DNA of 64,000 nt from Paenibacillus periandrae (GTDB taxonomy: Bacteria; Bacillota; Bacilli; Paenibacillales; NBRC-103111). Below the pieces are notes generated by a model. That model did no database searches, was not told the origin of the DNA, and saw nothing but the letters and a program-made list of their open reading frames with translations. Position numbers and translations under genes: made by a program. Shown piece by piece: positions 16,919 to 26,020 of this stretch (position 1 is the stretch's first letter; every line of letters begins with the position of its first letter). The stretch lies in NCBI RefSeq assembly GCF_022458865.1, contig NZ_JAJNMU010000019.1, forward strand, positions 1-64,000, written 5' to 3'.

Positions 16919-17617
16919 ATGGTTGAACCTTTATTTCAGGTCAAGGTGGATTGCGCTAATTGTGAGAACTCCTTCCAAACGTCAAGAGTAAGGCCGAGCT
17001 TTAAAAAGGCGACTAAAACGGATACCGATTTTTGTATTCATTACAAAGAAACGAATCCTGACTACTACGTCGTAAGAGTTTGTCCGTTTTGCGGTTACGC
17101 CAGTACGGAGAATTCCACCACGAAGTTTACGGATGAGCAGCGTCGGGTGTTGATGGAGAGAATTGTCCATAATTGGACTTACAAGGATTATGGCATGGAG
17201 CGCAGCTGGGAGGATGCGATGTATACGTACAAGCTGGCCTTGGTATGCGCGCAGCTGCGCAATGAGAAGGGCCGCGTGATTGCAGGCTTGCTCCACCACA
17301 TTGCCTGGCTGTACCGTTACAAGAACGATGAACAGCAGGAAAAACGCTTTTTACAATTTGCGCTGGATGCCTACACGAGTGTATTGGAGACTGAATCAGG
17401 CGAGTTAAATAATGCCCGGCTTATGTATTTGATTGGAGAATTAAATCGTAGAATGAAGCATTATGGTGAAGCTGTCAAATGGTTTGGAAGAGTTATCAAC
17501 GATAAACGGATTAATGATGCAGGCATGATCCGTGCATCCCGTGAGCAGTGGGCGGTTACAAGAGAGGACATGCTGGCTGATAAGGTCGAGCTTGCCGAGC
17601 TTGGAAGTGTGGATTAA
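16919..17617 (+). CDS. DUF2225 family protein
   Basis: A 232-residue cytoplasmic protein of the DUF2225 family. Two CxxC pairs, VDCANCENSF near residue 10 and VCPFCGYAS near residue 58, look like a zinc-binding site. The remainder is helical with TPR-like character, including AVKWFGRVINDK near the end. The function is unknown in Bacillota. The start is ATG with AAGGAAG upstream, 14 bases after the haemoglobin gene. Confidence 0.85.
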   Translation: MVEPLFQVKVDCANCENSFQTSRVRPSFKKATKTDTDFCIHYKETNPDYYVVRVCPFCGYASTENSTTKFTDEQRRVLMERIVHNWTYKDYGMERSWEDAMYTYKLALVCAQLRNEKGRVIAGLLHHIAWLYRYKNDEQQEKRFLQFALDAYTSVLETESGELNNARLMYLIGELNRRMKHYGEAVKWFGRVINDKRINDAGMIRASREQWAVTREDMLADKVELAELGSVD

Positions 17618-17651
17618 TCAGAATCGCTGTATCTATAATGCTATTATGATC

Positions 17652-17704
17652 AAAACGCCTAGTACACGGGTCTATTATGGAAACCCTGGCACTAAGCGTT
17701 TTTT
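17652..17704. terminator. Bidirectional terminator between convergent genes
   Basis: Outer arms AACGC at 17654-17658 and GCGTT at 17696-17700 are extended inward by TAGT/ACTA and GGG/CCC pairing. The structure ends with T-runs on both strands, serving the DUF2225 gene and the convergent GGDEF gene. Confidence 0.65.
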
Positions 17705-18789
17705 GTTGTGATCCCCATCATCGAAGGGTGCAGCGTAAACCGATTTTTGCCGCCATGCTTGGAAGCATATAGGGCTTCATCGGCCTCCGAAATAATTCGC
17801 AGCAGATCGGACTGTGGATTGAAGGAAACCGAAATCCCAATGGAGATCGTAACGCCAATTCCTTCGAGGCTGCGAGATTGATGGGAAGAGACAGCATGAC
17901 ACAGCTTATGGGCATAAGCGGACAATTGAGCGTTATCGGTGATGTGGCTTAGCAGAATAAACTCCTCGCCCCCATAGCGGGCAGCGTAGTCATGCTCATG
18001 AATAATGGAGCTTAACAGCTGTCCAACCTCGCACAGCAGAAGATCGCCGTGCAAATGCCCGTAGGTGTCATTGAAACGCTTGAAATTATCAATATCGATC
18101 ATCATGATCGAAAGCGGTCGGCGTCTGGCTGTATTTTGAGCGATATTCATAAAGCTGCGCAGATTGGGAAGTCCTGTCAGTTTATCCTGGTTGGCTTGAA
18201 TCTCCAATTGGTGATAAAGCACCCAGGACCGATTATCATCGTTGTACATCGCGATCAGCACGATAATCACGAGTGCGAAGAGCAGCAGCAGCAGCAGCTG
18301 GCTGAAATAATCAGCGATATGCGTATTCGTATACAGGTAACCCCCAAACAGGAATCGGGACAGACCGAGAATTCCACAAATTTTGAGACCATCCATAAAA
18401 GGAATTTCAGCATAAGCGGAAGCGCTCTCTTTTTTGTGAAACCATGAGCTTACAAGGGCTGGAGCCAACAGCTCCTGAAGGATTCGAAGGAAGCTGCTTT
18501 CTTCGAAGGGCTCACTCATGAGCAGGAAAATGATTGGCGGCAGGGTAGACAGCAAAGAGATGATCCAACCAAAGCGCAGGCCGGCCATAATAATTGGGAT
18601 ACAATACAGCACAGCCGCAAAAGGATCGCCAAAATGGGGCTGAAGCATAACAATAATGCAGGCGAGCCCCGTCAACAAGGGAGCGCTCCACAGCTCATAG
18701 CGCTCCATAAATAAACGATGCTTTAATTTTAATGCGGCATAGCTTAAAGCAATCAGTACGCAAGCATCGGTAAAGGCGATAGGGTTCAT
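17692..18789 (-). CDS. Membrane diguanylate cyclase (GGDEF)
   Basis: A 365-residue protein with about six N-terminal membrane helices (5TM-type sensor, residues 1-190) and a C-terminal GGDEF domain that makes c-di-GMP from two GTP. The active site reads YGGEEF near residue 277 and the upstream DKLTGLPNLRSF and DIDNFKRFNDTYGHLHGD motifs are intact. The usual RxxD product-inhibition site five residues before the active site is HEHD here, so feedback inhibition may be absent. The PilZ protein at 11.4 kb is a candidate receptor. Confidence 0.9.
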   Translation of the reverse strand: MNPIAFTDACVLIALSYAALKLKHRLFMERYELWSAPLLTGLACIIVMLQPHFGDPFAAVLYCIPIIMAGLRFGWIISLLSTLPPIIFLLMSEPFEESSFLRILQELLAPALVSSWFHKKESASAYAEIPFMDGLKICGILGLSRFLFGGYLYTNTHIADYFSQLLLLLLFALVIIVLIAMYNDDNRSWVLYHQLEIQANQDKLTGLPNLRSFMNIAQNTARRRPLSIMMIDIDNFKRFNDTYGHLHGDLLLCEVGQLLSSIIHEHDYAARYGGEEFILLSHITDNAQLSAYAHKLCHAVSSHQSRSLEGIGVTISIGISVSFNPQSDLLRIISEADEALYASKHGGKNRFTLHPSMMGITTKNA

Positions 18790-18837
18790 GCTTATTTACA
18801 CTCCTGAACAGAGCCGGCAATCGCTTTGAGGGGCTTG

Positions 18838-19077
18838 TCAGCGTTGATTTCTTAAAGGTTGGTTAGCAAGTAAATAATCTCGATCGGCTCCCACAATCAT
18901 GAGCTTGTTCAGGCAGCAGGGGAGCACCAAAAGTTTTTTGACGCCACTGATAAGTTCGGGAAGGTCTTTTCTTTTGAATGGCAGTAATACATTGGATTTA
19001 CCACAAAGCGGGCAGTCTTGAAAATATACATCCTGTTGGATCAACTCATAAGGCCAGGTATTGTGAAAAGGAATCAT
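18838..19077 (-). CDS. Small conserved protein with CxxC motif
   Basis: A 79-residue protein of unknown function. It contains DCPLCGKSNVLLPFK near residue 20 and PCCLNKLMIVG near residue 53, so it may bind zinc through four cysteines. Its ATG overlaps the TGA of the upstream yycC-like gene (ATGA), showing translational coupling. The pair forms a small leftward operon. The family was not recognised by name. Confidence 0.65.
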   Translation of the reverse strand: MIPFHNTWPYELIQQDVYFQDCPLCGKSNVLLPFKRKDLPELISGVKKLLVLPCCLNKLMIVGADRDYLLANQPLRNQR

Positions 19078-19265
19078 GAATGAGGTTCCTGCTTCTTGCT
19101 GTCTGCTGCTTCGGAATCAGAAGCCGGGTCTGGTATTTGCTTGGCAAGCTCGGCCATCTTTTGCAATAAAATATGCTGCGGCATGTGCATCAGGTGCTCC
19201 AACGGAATGTTTAACTGTTTGGCAAGCTTTTGTGCCGTTTCGGCAGAGATCTGTAAAGGTTTCAT
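19074..19265 (-). CDS. yycC: YycC-like small protein
   Basis: A 63-residue protein beginning MKPLQISAETAQKLAKQL and continuing LEHLMHMPQHILLQKMAEL, the pattern of the YycC family of Bacillus; the function is unknown. The ATG at 19265 is preferred to an upstream in-frame start at 19304 because the family begins here and CAGGAG lies ten bases upstream. The C-terminus is polar and variable. It is translationally coupled to the 79-residue gene that follows. Confidence 0.75.
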   Translation of the reverse strand: MKPLQISAETAQKLAKQLNIPLEHLMHMPQHILLQKMAELAKQIPDPASDSEAADSKKQEPHS

Positions 19266-19423
19266 GCTGTGGTCAACTCCTGTCAATAGATCTATAGTCA
19301 CCATTTAAACATAACGTACGTAACAATTCAACCAAAATCTGGGGACAGACTATTTTGGCTGCGGCCATAAATATGGTTTAATGGTAAAGATACTTCAATT
19401 TTAAGGAAAGGTGTGATGTTCAT

Positions 19424-21214
19424 ATGCTGAAACCGTTACAGCAAACATGGGATTTGGAAACATTTTTCAGTGGAGGCAGCAGTTCAACGACTTTCTTGGC
19501 TTTCTTGGAGGGTATGCGTACCGAGATTACCCAATTGGAGGCTCAACTGGATGGCTTACAATCCATACAAACACCTGTCGATACAACAGCATTACTGCCG
19601 GTTCTGGACCTTCTGCAATCCATTGCCAAGAAATTACGGGAGTCTGATTCATTTGTAGCCTGCCTTGCTGCCGAGAATCAGGCGGATAAGGCTGCTATCG
19701 GTTTGGCTGATCGTGTGAAAACGTCGTACGCGACCTATGCGTCCGTCATGACACGATTCGATCAGTATTTGGCAGAGATCAGCGAGGTGGATTGGGAAAG
19801 GCTGCTGTCGAGTCCAGAGCTGCAGGAAATCGCCTATCCGTTGACAGAACGCCGGGCACTTGCAGCAGAGAAGCTGCCACCTGAGCAGGAAGCACTGATC
19901 AATGATCTGGCCATTGACGGTTATCATGGCTGGGGCGAAGCCTATAACACAACGGTAAGTAAATTTCGCATCAAGTTCGAAGAAAACGGGGAAGTGCTGG
20001 AGCTGTCTGCCGGTCAGGCGGCGAATAAAATGCATCATCCCGATCGTACCGTACGTCAGCAGTTATTCGATTTATGGGAGAAGCAATGGGGCGAGCATGC
20101 CGACTATTGCGCGGATGCCCTGAATCATTTGGCCGGATTCCGTTTGAAGCTGTATGAGCGCCGCGGCTGGGAAGGCATACATAAAGAGCCTTTGTCCATC
20201 AACCGGATGTCCAAGGGGACACTGGATGCGATGTGGGGCGTGATTGAAAAGAGCAAGGATGTGTTTGTCGAATATTTACAGCGCAAGGCGAAGTTGCTCG
20301 GGGTAGAGCGCCTAAGCTGGTACGATGTCGAGGCTCCTGTAGGTCAAGGCAGCAAGCATTTCACATATGATGAAGGCGCGCAGCTGATCGTTGATCAATT
20401 TCGACGCTTTAGTCCCAAGCTGGCTGACTTCTCGGCCCAGGCCTTTGACAAGGGATGGATTGAAGCTGAGGATCGGCCGGGCAAAAGACCGGGTGGATTC
20501 TGCACCTCCTTCCCGATTGCCGAGCAAACGCGGATTTTCATGACGTATGCGGGCACAGCCTCGAATGTATCCACGCTGGCGCATGAGCTGGGTCATGGCT
20601 ATCATCAGCATGTGATGAATGATTTGCCGGCGCTGGCGCAGGATTATGCGATGAATGTGGCGGAAACGGCTTCAACGTTTGCGGAGCTGATTGTGTCGGA
20701 TGCAGCTATGCAAAGCGCAGTAAACGCTGAAGAGCGTCTAACTCTGCTGGAGGACAAAATTCAGCGCTCGGTAGCCTTTTATATGAATATTCATGCGCGT
20801 TTTCTATTTGAAACGAAGTTTTATGAGGAACGCAGCAGAGGCTTGGTCAGTGTCGAGCGGCTTAATGAGCTTATGGTGGAGGCGCAAAAGCAGGGCTACA
20901 GGGATTCGCTCGCGGAATATCACCCGCATTTTTGGGCGTCCAAGCTGCACTTTTATATTACAGAGGTGCCGTTCTATAACTTCCCGTATACCTTCGGCTA
21001 CATGTTTAGTGCTGGCATCTATGCGGAAGCAGTTCGTCAAGGGGCTGCCTTTGAGGATAAATATATTGCACTGCTGCGCGATACGGGGAGAATGACCGTG
21101 GAGGAGCTTGCGGAGAAGCACCTTGGCGTTGATCTGCGACAAGCAGATTTTTGGCAAAATGCAATGGATTTATCTGTTCAGGATGTGCGTGAATTTCTGA
21201 AGCTGACGGAATAA
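19424..21214 (+). CDS. pepF: M3 family oligoendopeptidase F
   Basis: A 596-residue zinc peptidase of family M3 that cuts short peptides in the cytoplasm. The zinc site is HELGHGYHQH near residue 387, with the third ligand expected in the following NVAETASTFAELI segment. The length and domain order match PepF-type enzymes. AAAGGTG lies upstream of the ATG. It is a single gene ended by a strong hairpin at 21219. A motif, TGGGGACAGACTAT, lies about 70 bases upstream and also occurs with one change before ylbJ. Confidence 0.93.
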   Translation: MLKPLQQTWDLETFFSGGSSSTTFLAFLEGMRTEITQLEAQLDGLQSIQTPVDTTALLPVLDLLQSIAKKLRESDSFVACLAAENQADKAAIGLADRVKTSYATYASVMTRFDQYLAEISEVDWERLLSSPELQEIAYPLTERRALAAEKLPPEQEALINDLAIDGYHGWGEAYNTTVSKFRIKFEENGEVLELSAGQAANKMHHPDRTVRQQLFDLWEKQWGEHADYCADALNHLAGFRLKLYERRGWEGIHKEPLSINRMSKGTLDAMWGVIEKSKDVFVEYLQRKAKLLGVERLSWYDVEAPVGQGSKHFTYDEGAQLIVDQFRRFSPKLADFSAQAFDKGWIEAEDRPGKRPGGFCTSFPIAEQTRIFMTYAGTASNVSTLAHELGHGYHQHVMNDLPALAQDYAMNVAETASTFAELIVSDAAMQSAVNAEERLTLLEDKIQRSVAFYMNIHARFLFETKFYEERSRGLVSVERLNELMVEAQKQGYRDSLAEYHPHFWASKLHFYITEVPFYNFPYTFGYMFSAGIYAEAVRQGAAFEDKYIALLRDTGRMTVEELAEKHLGVDLRQADFWQNAMDLSVQDVREFLKLTE

Positions 21215-21218
21215 ATGC

Positions 21219-21266
21219 AAAAAGCCGGGTGACCGCACCATGTTGTGCGTCACTCCGGCTTTTTTT
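21219..21266 (+). terminator. Terminator of pepF
   Basis: A long hairpin with arms AAAAAGCCGGGTGAC at the 5' side and a complementary 3' side with one mismatch, inner GCAC/GTGC pairing, then a run of T ending at 21266. It begins four bases after the pepF stop. Confidence 0.85.
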
Positions 21267-21373
21267 GGAGCGATCATTACAGCGTAATTGCGAGTCAAGC
21301 ATGTAACGGTTTAATTTTTCTTGGTATGGAAGCCACGTATGTGGAATTGTAGGGTTTAAACGCGTAAAATTGG

Positions 21374-22633
21374 TTACAGCTTGAAGAGCTGCATCGTTTG
21401 CTGCAACTTCGAAACCAGCTTGGTCATTTGCTCCGACTTGTCGACGATCTCTTGAACGGCAACAATTTGCTCGTTCATCGAGGCCGACACTTCCTCGGTT
21501 CCGGCCGCGGATTGCTGGGTAATAGCTGATATACTTTCCATTGTGCCCGATATGCGTTGTGCGCTGTCCAGCATCATCTGGCTGTCGCTCGCAAAGGTGG
21601 CAATCTGCTCGGAAATAAAGGTAACGCTGCTGACGATGTCGGCAAATATGTTCTCAGTTTCCGTGATTAATTGAGTTTGCTTGTTAACAATTTCTTCATT
21701 TTGCGCTATGTGTGTGAGTGCTTGGTGAATACCGCCCTCGATCGATTTGACGAGATGGAATACTTCTTTGGTAGAGGTAGTGGATTCTTCAGCGAGCTTG
21801 CGAACCTCTTGTGCAACGACAGCAAACCCTTTGCCATGCTCACCTGCACGAGCTGCTTCAATGGATGCATTCAAGGACAACAGGTTGGTTTGCTCGGCAA
21901 TCTCAGATATCGTCCGTGTGATCTGGGAAATCCCGTTAGCCTGCTCAGCCAGCTGGTCGATTGTTCTTGATACATTCGCGGTAGCCTCAACATTGCGTTT
22001 CATGCCTGCGCTTTGCGTTTCAACAGCCTGCAGACCATTTTGAACCAAGGCTAACATATGTCCGGATCGTGAATTCATTTCCTGAGTGGAAGCGGTAAAG
22101 GTAGTTACTTTATTTTCAATTTCTTTGGTGGACACGGAAATATCAGATATTTCTTCGGATATCTGGTTGGCACCGGAAGCCAGTTCATTGGAAGAAACAG
22201 CAACCTGCTCAAGGATATTTTTCAAGTTTTCATTTTTGAAAAAAATATCTCGGCTGGAATCGAATACATGCTTGGACATACTGCCTGTATCCTGTAAAAT
22301 TTCGCGAAGGCGTTCCATCATTTTATTAAAAGCAGTTCCAAGCTCACCGAGCGCATCATCGGACTGTACTTCTACCTTTTGGGAGAAGTCGCCTTTGGAG
22401 ATGCTGAGTGCGACGCGTGAGATGTTGTTAATCGGTTCTGTAAGCGTTCTCTCAAACCAGTTGATAAAGGGAAAGCTTAGCCCGATCATGACAATTAAGA
22501 AGATAACTCCCAGAATCAAGCTTCTCTGTGATTCCAAGCTAATGATCAGAAGTGCAATGGAGTAAACAGCCACCAGCAGGTAGCAGCCGAACTGAAGTTT
22601 CTTTTTAAACGATAAGCCCTGTAACCAATTCAT
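21374..22633 (-). CDS. Methyl-accepting chemotaxis protein
   Basis: A 419-residue receptor with two closely spaced membrane helices (about 12-30 and 37-57) and almost no outer loop, then a HAMP region to about residue 120 and a long coiled-coil signalling domain. The tip motif EIAEQTNLLSLNASIEAARA, where CheA and CheW bind, is near residue 250. Without an external domain it may sense a membrane or cytoplasmic cue. The ATG at 22633 is chosen since AAGGAG lies eight bases upstream; an in-frame start at 22675 has no such site. Confidence 0.9.
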   Translation of the reverse strand: MNWLQGLSFKKKLQFGCYLLVAVYSIALLIISLESQRSLILGVIFLIVMIGLSFPFINWFERTLTEPINNISRVALSISKGDFSQKVEVQSDDALGELGTAFNKMMERLREILQDTGSMSKHVFDSSRDIFFKNENLKNILEQVAVSSNELASGANQISEEISDISVSTKEIENKVTTFTASTQEMNSRSGHMLALVQNGLQAVETQSAGMKRNVEATANVSRTIDQLAEQANGISQITRTISEIAEQTNLLSLNASIEAARAGEHGKGFAVVAQEVRKLAEESTTSTKEVFHLVKSIEGGIHQALTHIAQNEEIVNKQTQLITETENIFADIVSSVTFISEQIATFASDSQMMLDSAQRISGTMESISAITQQSAAGTEEVSASMNEQIVAVQEIVDKSEQMTKLVSKLQQTMQLFKL

Positions 22634-22847
22634 TAGCATATCTCCTTCAGATGTTAATATCTTACTTACGAGCAAATTATATCATCCCAAAGTAACAGGG
22701 TCTATACTTCAAATCAATTCCAGCGTAAAAAACAGGGATAACTGTCGAAAATAGTTCTTTGGTCGTATTCGAAGGTTGCCAAATTGTGATAATAATCGAT
22801 ATAGTAACGTAAAGCAAGTAAATGCTAAATGAAGAGGAGAAGATGAA

Positions 22848-23237
22848 GTGATCGCCTATGAAGGAATACATCATGTTAGCCTGGTTACCCGTGATTTGGA
22901 GCGCTCGAAAGCTTTTTATACAGAGGTTCTCGGTCTGAAGGAGCTGGAACGGCCGCCATTTGATTTTGAGGGTGCATGGTATGCGGTTGCAGAAGGCGGG
23001 CAGCAGTTGCACCTGATTGTCCATGAAGGACAAACACTTCGGGATGGGAAAATAGACTCAAGAGATGGGCATTTGGCCTTGCGTGTCAGCAGCTATGAGC
23101 ATACAAGAAAATGGCTGGATGAGAAGGGGATTCCCTATGATGCCCGCCCTCATGCCAAGGCAGGATTCCCGCAGATCTATATTTTGGACCCGGATTGCAA
23201 TATTATCGAGCTGAATGCCGATGTTTATGACGGGTAA
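22848..23237 (+). CDS. VOC family (glyoxalase/dioxygenase superfamily) protein
   Basis: A 129-residue vicinal-oxygen-chelate protein. The start IHHVSLVTRDLERSKAFY near residue 7 and the end YILDPDCNIIELN near residue 110 carry the His and Glu that bind metal in this superfamily. Members include glyoxalase I, fosfomycin resistance enzymes and dioxygenases; which reaction this one performs cannot be told. The start is GTG after GAGGAG. It is transcribed alone. Confidence 0.85.
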   Translation: MIAYEGIHHVSLVTRDLERSKAFYTEVLGLKELERPPFDFEGAWYAVAEGGQQLHLIVHEGQTLRDGKIDSRDGHLALRVSSYEHTRKWLDEKGIPYDARPHAKAGFPQIYILDPDCNIIELNADVYDG

Positions 23238-23410
23238 GGGGGGAATCAAAAAGGTTTTCCCAAGGGGGTATTTGTCGTTTTTTGTTGTATGCTGACGACA
23301 TATGGGTAATAAATATATAAATGTAAAATATTGTTGATTAATTCGCAAATCCTTCATATAATAGGACTGCAGCACCACGCTGACAACACCGATTAGGTAG
23401 GAGGATGTTA

Positions 23411-23794
23411 ATGATTTTAGAAAATGTGACTTTGGCAAGGCAGATTGATATCGTGTTTCGGGAAATTAAGGAGGAGTTGGCTCTTCTCACTTCAGGAACG
23501 GTCTTTGTCCAAATTCGCAACAATGTTATTGGGAAATTTGGAGTTAGGGCGTTTCCTTTAGAGAGCAAGGGGAACCAGCTGCAGAAGATGGGGCTGGGAT
23601 TGTCGGAGGAGGAGCTTCAAACATTCCGGCATACCGCAATGGAATCGTTAAAGCTCAAGCGCTGGACGCATGGTGAAATTTCGTTCGAATTTGCCATGCG
23701 CCAGAACAAGCTGTGCACGAGTGTTGCGTTTGAATCTAATTATAATATGTCCAGCCTGATGGAAGAGCTGAATCCAAACAAAAAAAAGGATTAA
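23411..23794 (+). CDS. Conserved hypothetical protein, 127 residues
   Basis: A 127-residue cytoplasmic protein of unknown function. The start at 23411 is preferred because GGAGG lies six bases upstream, while the in-frame ATG at 23405 is too close to it. The sequence shows an N-terminal amphipathic helix, a basic middle (RAFPLESKGNQLQKMG) and a lysine-rich end. No domain was recognised. AT-rich promoter-like sequence precedes it (23280-23360). Confidence 0.6.
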   Translation: MILENVTLARQIDIVFREIKEELALLTSGTVFVQIRNNVIGKFGVRAFPLESKGNQLQKMGLGLSEEELQTFRHTAMESLKLKRWTHGEISFEFAMRQNKLCTSVAFESNYNMSSLMEELNPNKKKD

Positions 23795-23974
23795 ACGGTC
23801 TCCTTAGACAGAAAGTTTGGCCACGATTTCGTATATATCATACAGCACTTTATTAATTTACTATTTGTATTTCTTATTCGGGTTTTCATCGAAATCGTTG
23901 AACCGCTGACAGCTGCTGTTGGTGGTTTTTCCTTTGCATGGGGCATGAAGCAATCGCCTGGAAAAGAACTTTGC

Positions 23975-24160
23975 TCATTTGAAAAAACTGCCAATAATCC
24001 CAATTGACCATAAAATCAGCGGTCCAATAATGATAAACCCAATTATTACTGCAATAAATTTAAGAGGTGTTGATATTCCTCTTTGCTCGCTAATTGCATC
24101 TAATTTCTGATTTATTTTCTTAAGTTCATCAAGTATTTCTTTGTTCAATTCTTCTGACAT
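23975..24160 (-). CDS. Small coiled-coil membrane protein
   Basis: A 61-residue protein with an acidic/lysine-rich helix (residues 1-25, heptad-like ELNKEILDELKKINQKLD) followed by one or two membrane helices over residues 33-60. A G-rich site, AAGGGGG, lies upstream of the ATG. No named family was recognised. It could be a small phage-holin-like or regulatory membrane protein, but this is a guess. Confidence 0.55.
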   Translation of the reverse strand: MSEELNKEILDELKKINQKLDAISEQRGISTPLKFIAVIIGFIIIGPLILWSIGIIGSFFK

Positions 24161-24364
24161 TGTTTTAAACCCCCTTTTTGAAGCGTATAACCTTTACTAC
24201 CATAATACTCCAATTTTGTTTTTAATTCATTTTTTGTTTTTATTTTATTGTACTGATTTTTGAATTGATTTTTACCTCACCAGCATCGCTAACGTGGTCC
24301 AATAGGTGAAGGCTAGAAGCCATTCGCTCATATTTTGTTGACTATTACTCCTGGCTTTCCCTTG
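24161..24364. other. AT-rich intergenic stretch with no recognised gene
   Basis: This stretch is rich in T-runs and lies upstream of the leftward 61-residue gene. It presumably contains that gene's promoter. I see no ORF, repeat or clear hairpin in it. Confidence 0.5.
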
Positions 24365-24505
24365 CTATCGACGAAAGAATATATCCAATTGAACAGGTAC
24401 CATTTCCAGTAATTCAATAAATGCTTTATCGACTCTATGTTCAATCGCCAGGTTGTAGTATTCAAGTAGATCCTTGTTATTTACTGTATTCAGTATTGAA
24501 ATCAA
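24365..24505 (-). CDS. Sda-like sporulation inhibitor (small, previously easy to miss)
   Basis: A 46-residue ORF with AAGGAG just upstream. It reads ...NNKDLLEYYNLAIEHRVDK followed by AFIELLEMV, which fits the helical hairpin pattern of Sda (two helices, with Leu-Tyr in the first and Phe-Ile-x-Leu in the second) and has the typical Sda length. Sda binds the sporulation kinase and blocks phosphorelay entry when replication is disturbed. The start is uncertain: the TTG at 24505 is very close to the AAGGAG, and an ATT start three bases on is possible. It is too short for certainty. Confidence 0.42.
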   Translation of the reverse strand: MISILNTVNNKDLLEYYNLAIEHRVDKAFIELLEMVPVQLDIFFRR

Positions 24506-24568
24506 TCTCCTTATAGCGAAGGCTCCTATCCCCTCACCTATAAGAATTATGCAAATATCGACTTATAT

Positions 24569-24670
24569 TTACAATATATGGTTTTTATTGTTTAGACATC
24601 CTATGGAAGTTATTGTAATCTATCAAATGTTAGATACATAAAATTATGGGAAGTAAGGGAGAGATTTGTT
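24569..24670 (+). promoter_or_regulatory. Shared leader/promoter element, copy 1
   Basis: TTACAATA at 24569-24576 and TATTGTAA at 24611-24618 form an inverted repeat, followed by GATACATAA and GGGAGAGATTTGTT ahead of a TTG start. The same arrangement lies before the second and third secreted-protein genes, so the element is probably a common promoter/operator. Confidence 0.55.
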
Positions 24671-25909
24671 TTGAAAAAGTATCTGTCAGGATTATTGTTA
24701 GTTATATTTTTATTTTTATTAGCATCAAGCTCATCTGTCTCAGCTGATCCAGTCCAAGGTAATATGTTGGTTGGAAGCACTTATGGTTGGATTAGAACAC
24801 CAGATGCTCCGAATTCAGTGAGTTATAGTACTTCAATTCTAGGTACCAAAGCTGATGTTGATGGTAATGAAACAACAACAACAAATTTTGATACTGCTTA
24901 TTATTATTATGCTAAAATTAGCAGCACTTCGGTGACAATAAAGAGCATACGCTTCTTCGCTTCACAGGCCGTAACATTTACATTTTATGATGGAACCAAT
25001 AATACCAGACTATATACATATTCAATTGCTGCAAATGACTCTACATATCATTCAATAAATGTGCCCAACGTAAAAATCATAGGTGTGCATGTAGAAAGTG
25101 ATGCAAAAGTAAAAGAGTGGTATGTTTCGAGTGCAGATCCAATCCCCTCTGCACCTTTGGCGTTAACTGCTATACCTGAAAACGCACAGGTTGATCTTAC
25201 TTGGTCAACCGTAACCGGAACAACCGGATACAATATCAAGCGTTCGACGACACCAAGCGGGCCTTATATCACAGTTGCCAATAACGTTTATGGATCGCCC
25301 TATACTGACACTACAGTCACCAACGGCATAACTTATTACTATGTTGTAACGGCGCTAAATGCTGGAGGAGAAAGTGGAAATTCAAACGAAGCTTCAGCTA
25401 CACCTATGGGTTCAAGCAGAGTAATCCTTACCACAACAATGACGAATGGAGACATATTTGAACACAACATCTCCAAAGCTGAATTAACCACGTTCCTTGC
25501 ATGGTTCGATGCCAAAGCAGCTGGGACAGGTCCGGCCAAGTATACATTTACGAATCAGCACTTGAAGGGTTCTTTCTTAGCTCGTAAAAATAGCCTGATC
25601 TTCGACAAGATCTTAAAACTCAATTACGATGAGTACAGTATTAGCGGCAGTGGAGCACCTACTGAAGTAGCAGAGATTACAGCTGGAACTGCTTTGAGTA
25701 TTATCCTGACAGACGGCAAGGTAGAGGAGTTTATCCTATCAGCAGCTGACTACAATGCTTTCGTTGCTTGGTATGATGCAAAATCGGCTGGTACGGGTCC
25801 AGCACGTTACACATTTGAAAACCCGTTGAAAAAAGGTCCTTTTTTAGCCCGGCATGAAGTCGTGATTTTTGATAAGATTTCTTCCTATGATTCCGAAGAT
25901 TTTAACTAA
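24671..25909 (+). CDS. Secreted FN3 protein with two C-terminal repeat modules
   Basis: A 412-residue exported protein. It has a signal peptide (residues 1-26, cut near SVSA/DP), an unassigned beta-rich domain (about 30-155), one fibronectin type III domain (about 157-245) and two copies of a 70-residue module (about 249-323 and 333-412). Each module contains a W-x-D-A-K-x-A-G-T-G-P-A core followed by K-G-x-F-L-A-R and FDKI. There is no LPXTG anchor or membrane tail. The start is TTG after GGGAGAG. A surface or matrix role is likely. Its FN3 and C-terminal coding DNA is almost identical to that of the next gene. Confidence 0.8.
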   Translation: MKKYLSGLLLVIFLFLLASSSSVSADPVQGNMLVGSTYGWIRTPDAPNSVSYSTSILGTKADVDGNETTTTNFDTAYYYYAKISSTSVTIKSIRFFASQAVTFTFYDGTNNTRLYTYSIAANDSTYHSINVPNVKIIGVHVESDAKVKEWYVSSADPIPSAPLALTAIPENAQVDLTWSTVTGTTGYNIKRSTTPSGPYITVANNVYGSPYTDTTVTNGITYYYVVTALNAGGESGNSNEASATPMGSSRVILTTTMTNGDIFEHNISKAELTTFLAWFDAKAAGTGPAKYTFTNQHLKGSFLARKNSLIFDKILKLNYDEYSISGSGAPTEVAEITAGTALSIILTDGKVEEFILSAADYNAFVAWYDAKSAGTGPARYTFENPLKKGPFLARHEVVIFDKISSYDSEDFN

Positions 25910-25938
25910 TGTCTAATTAGAATTGAATGAGAAACAAA

Positions 25939-25980
25939 GGAAAGGCTCTCTTTCTTCTGGATTGAGAGCTTTTCCTTTAT
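25939..25980 (+). terminator. Terminator of the first FN3 gene
   Basis: The arms 25939-25950 and 64-75 of the same hundred (GGAAAGGCTCTC against GAGAGCTTTTCC) pair with one mismatch around a 13-nt loop and are followed by TTTAT. Confidence 0.65.
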
Positions 25981-26020
25981 TTCATGACTTTACAAAATCG
26001 TTACCGTTTTCGAACCTTAA

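Noticed and set aside
23791..24003. 70-codon ORF between the 127-residue gene and the small coiled-coil gene
   Set aside because: It overlaps the 3' end of the neighbouring gene, has no Shine-Dalgarno and no recognisable sequence. An in-frame read-through of the preceding stop on the plus strand was also seen and dismissed for lack of a start.
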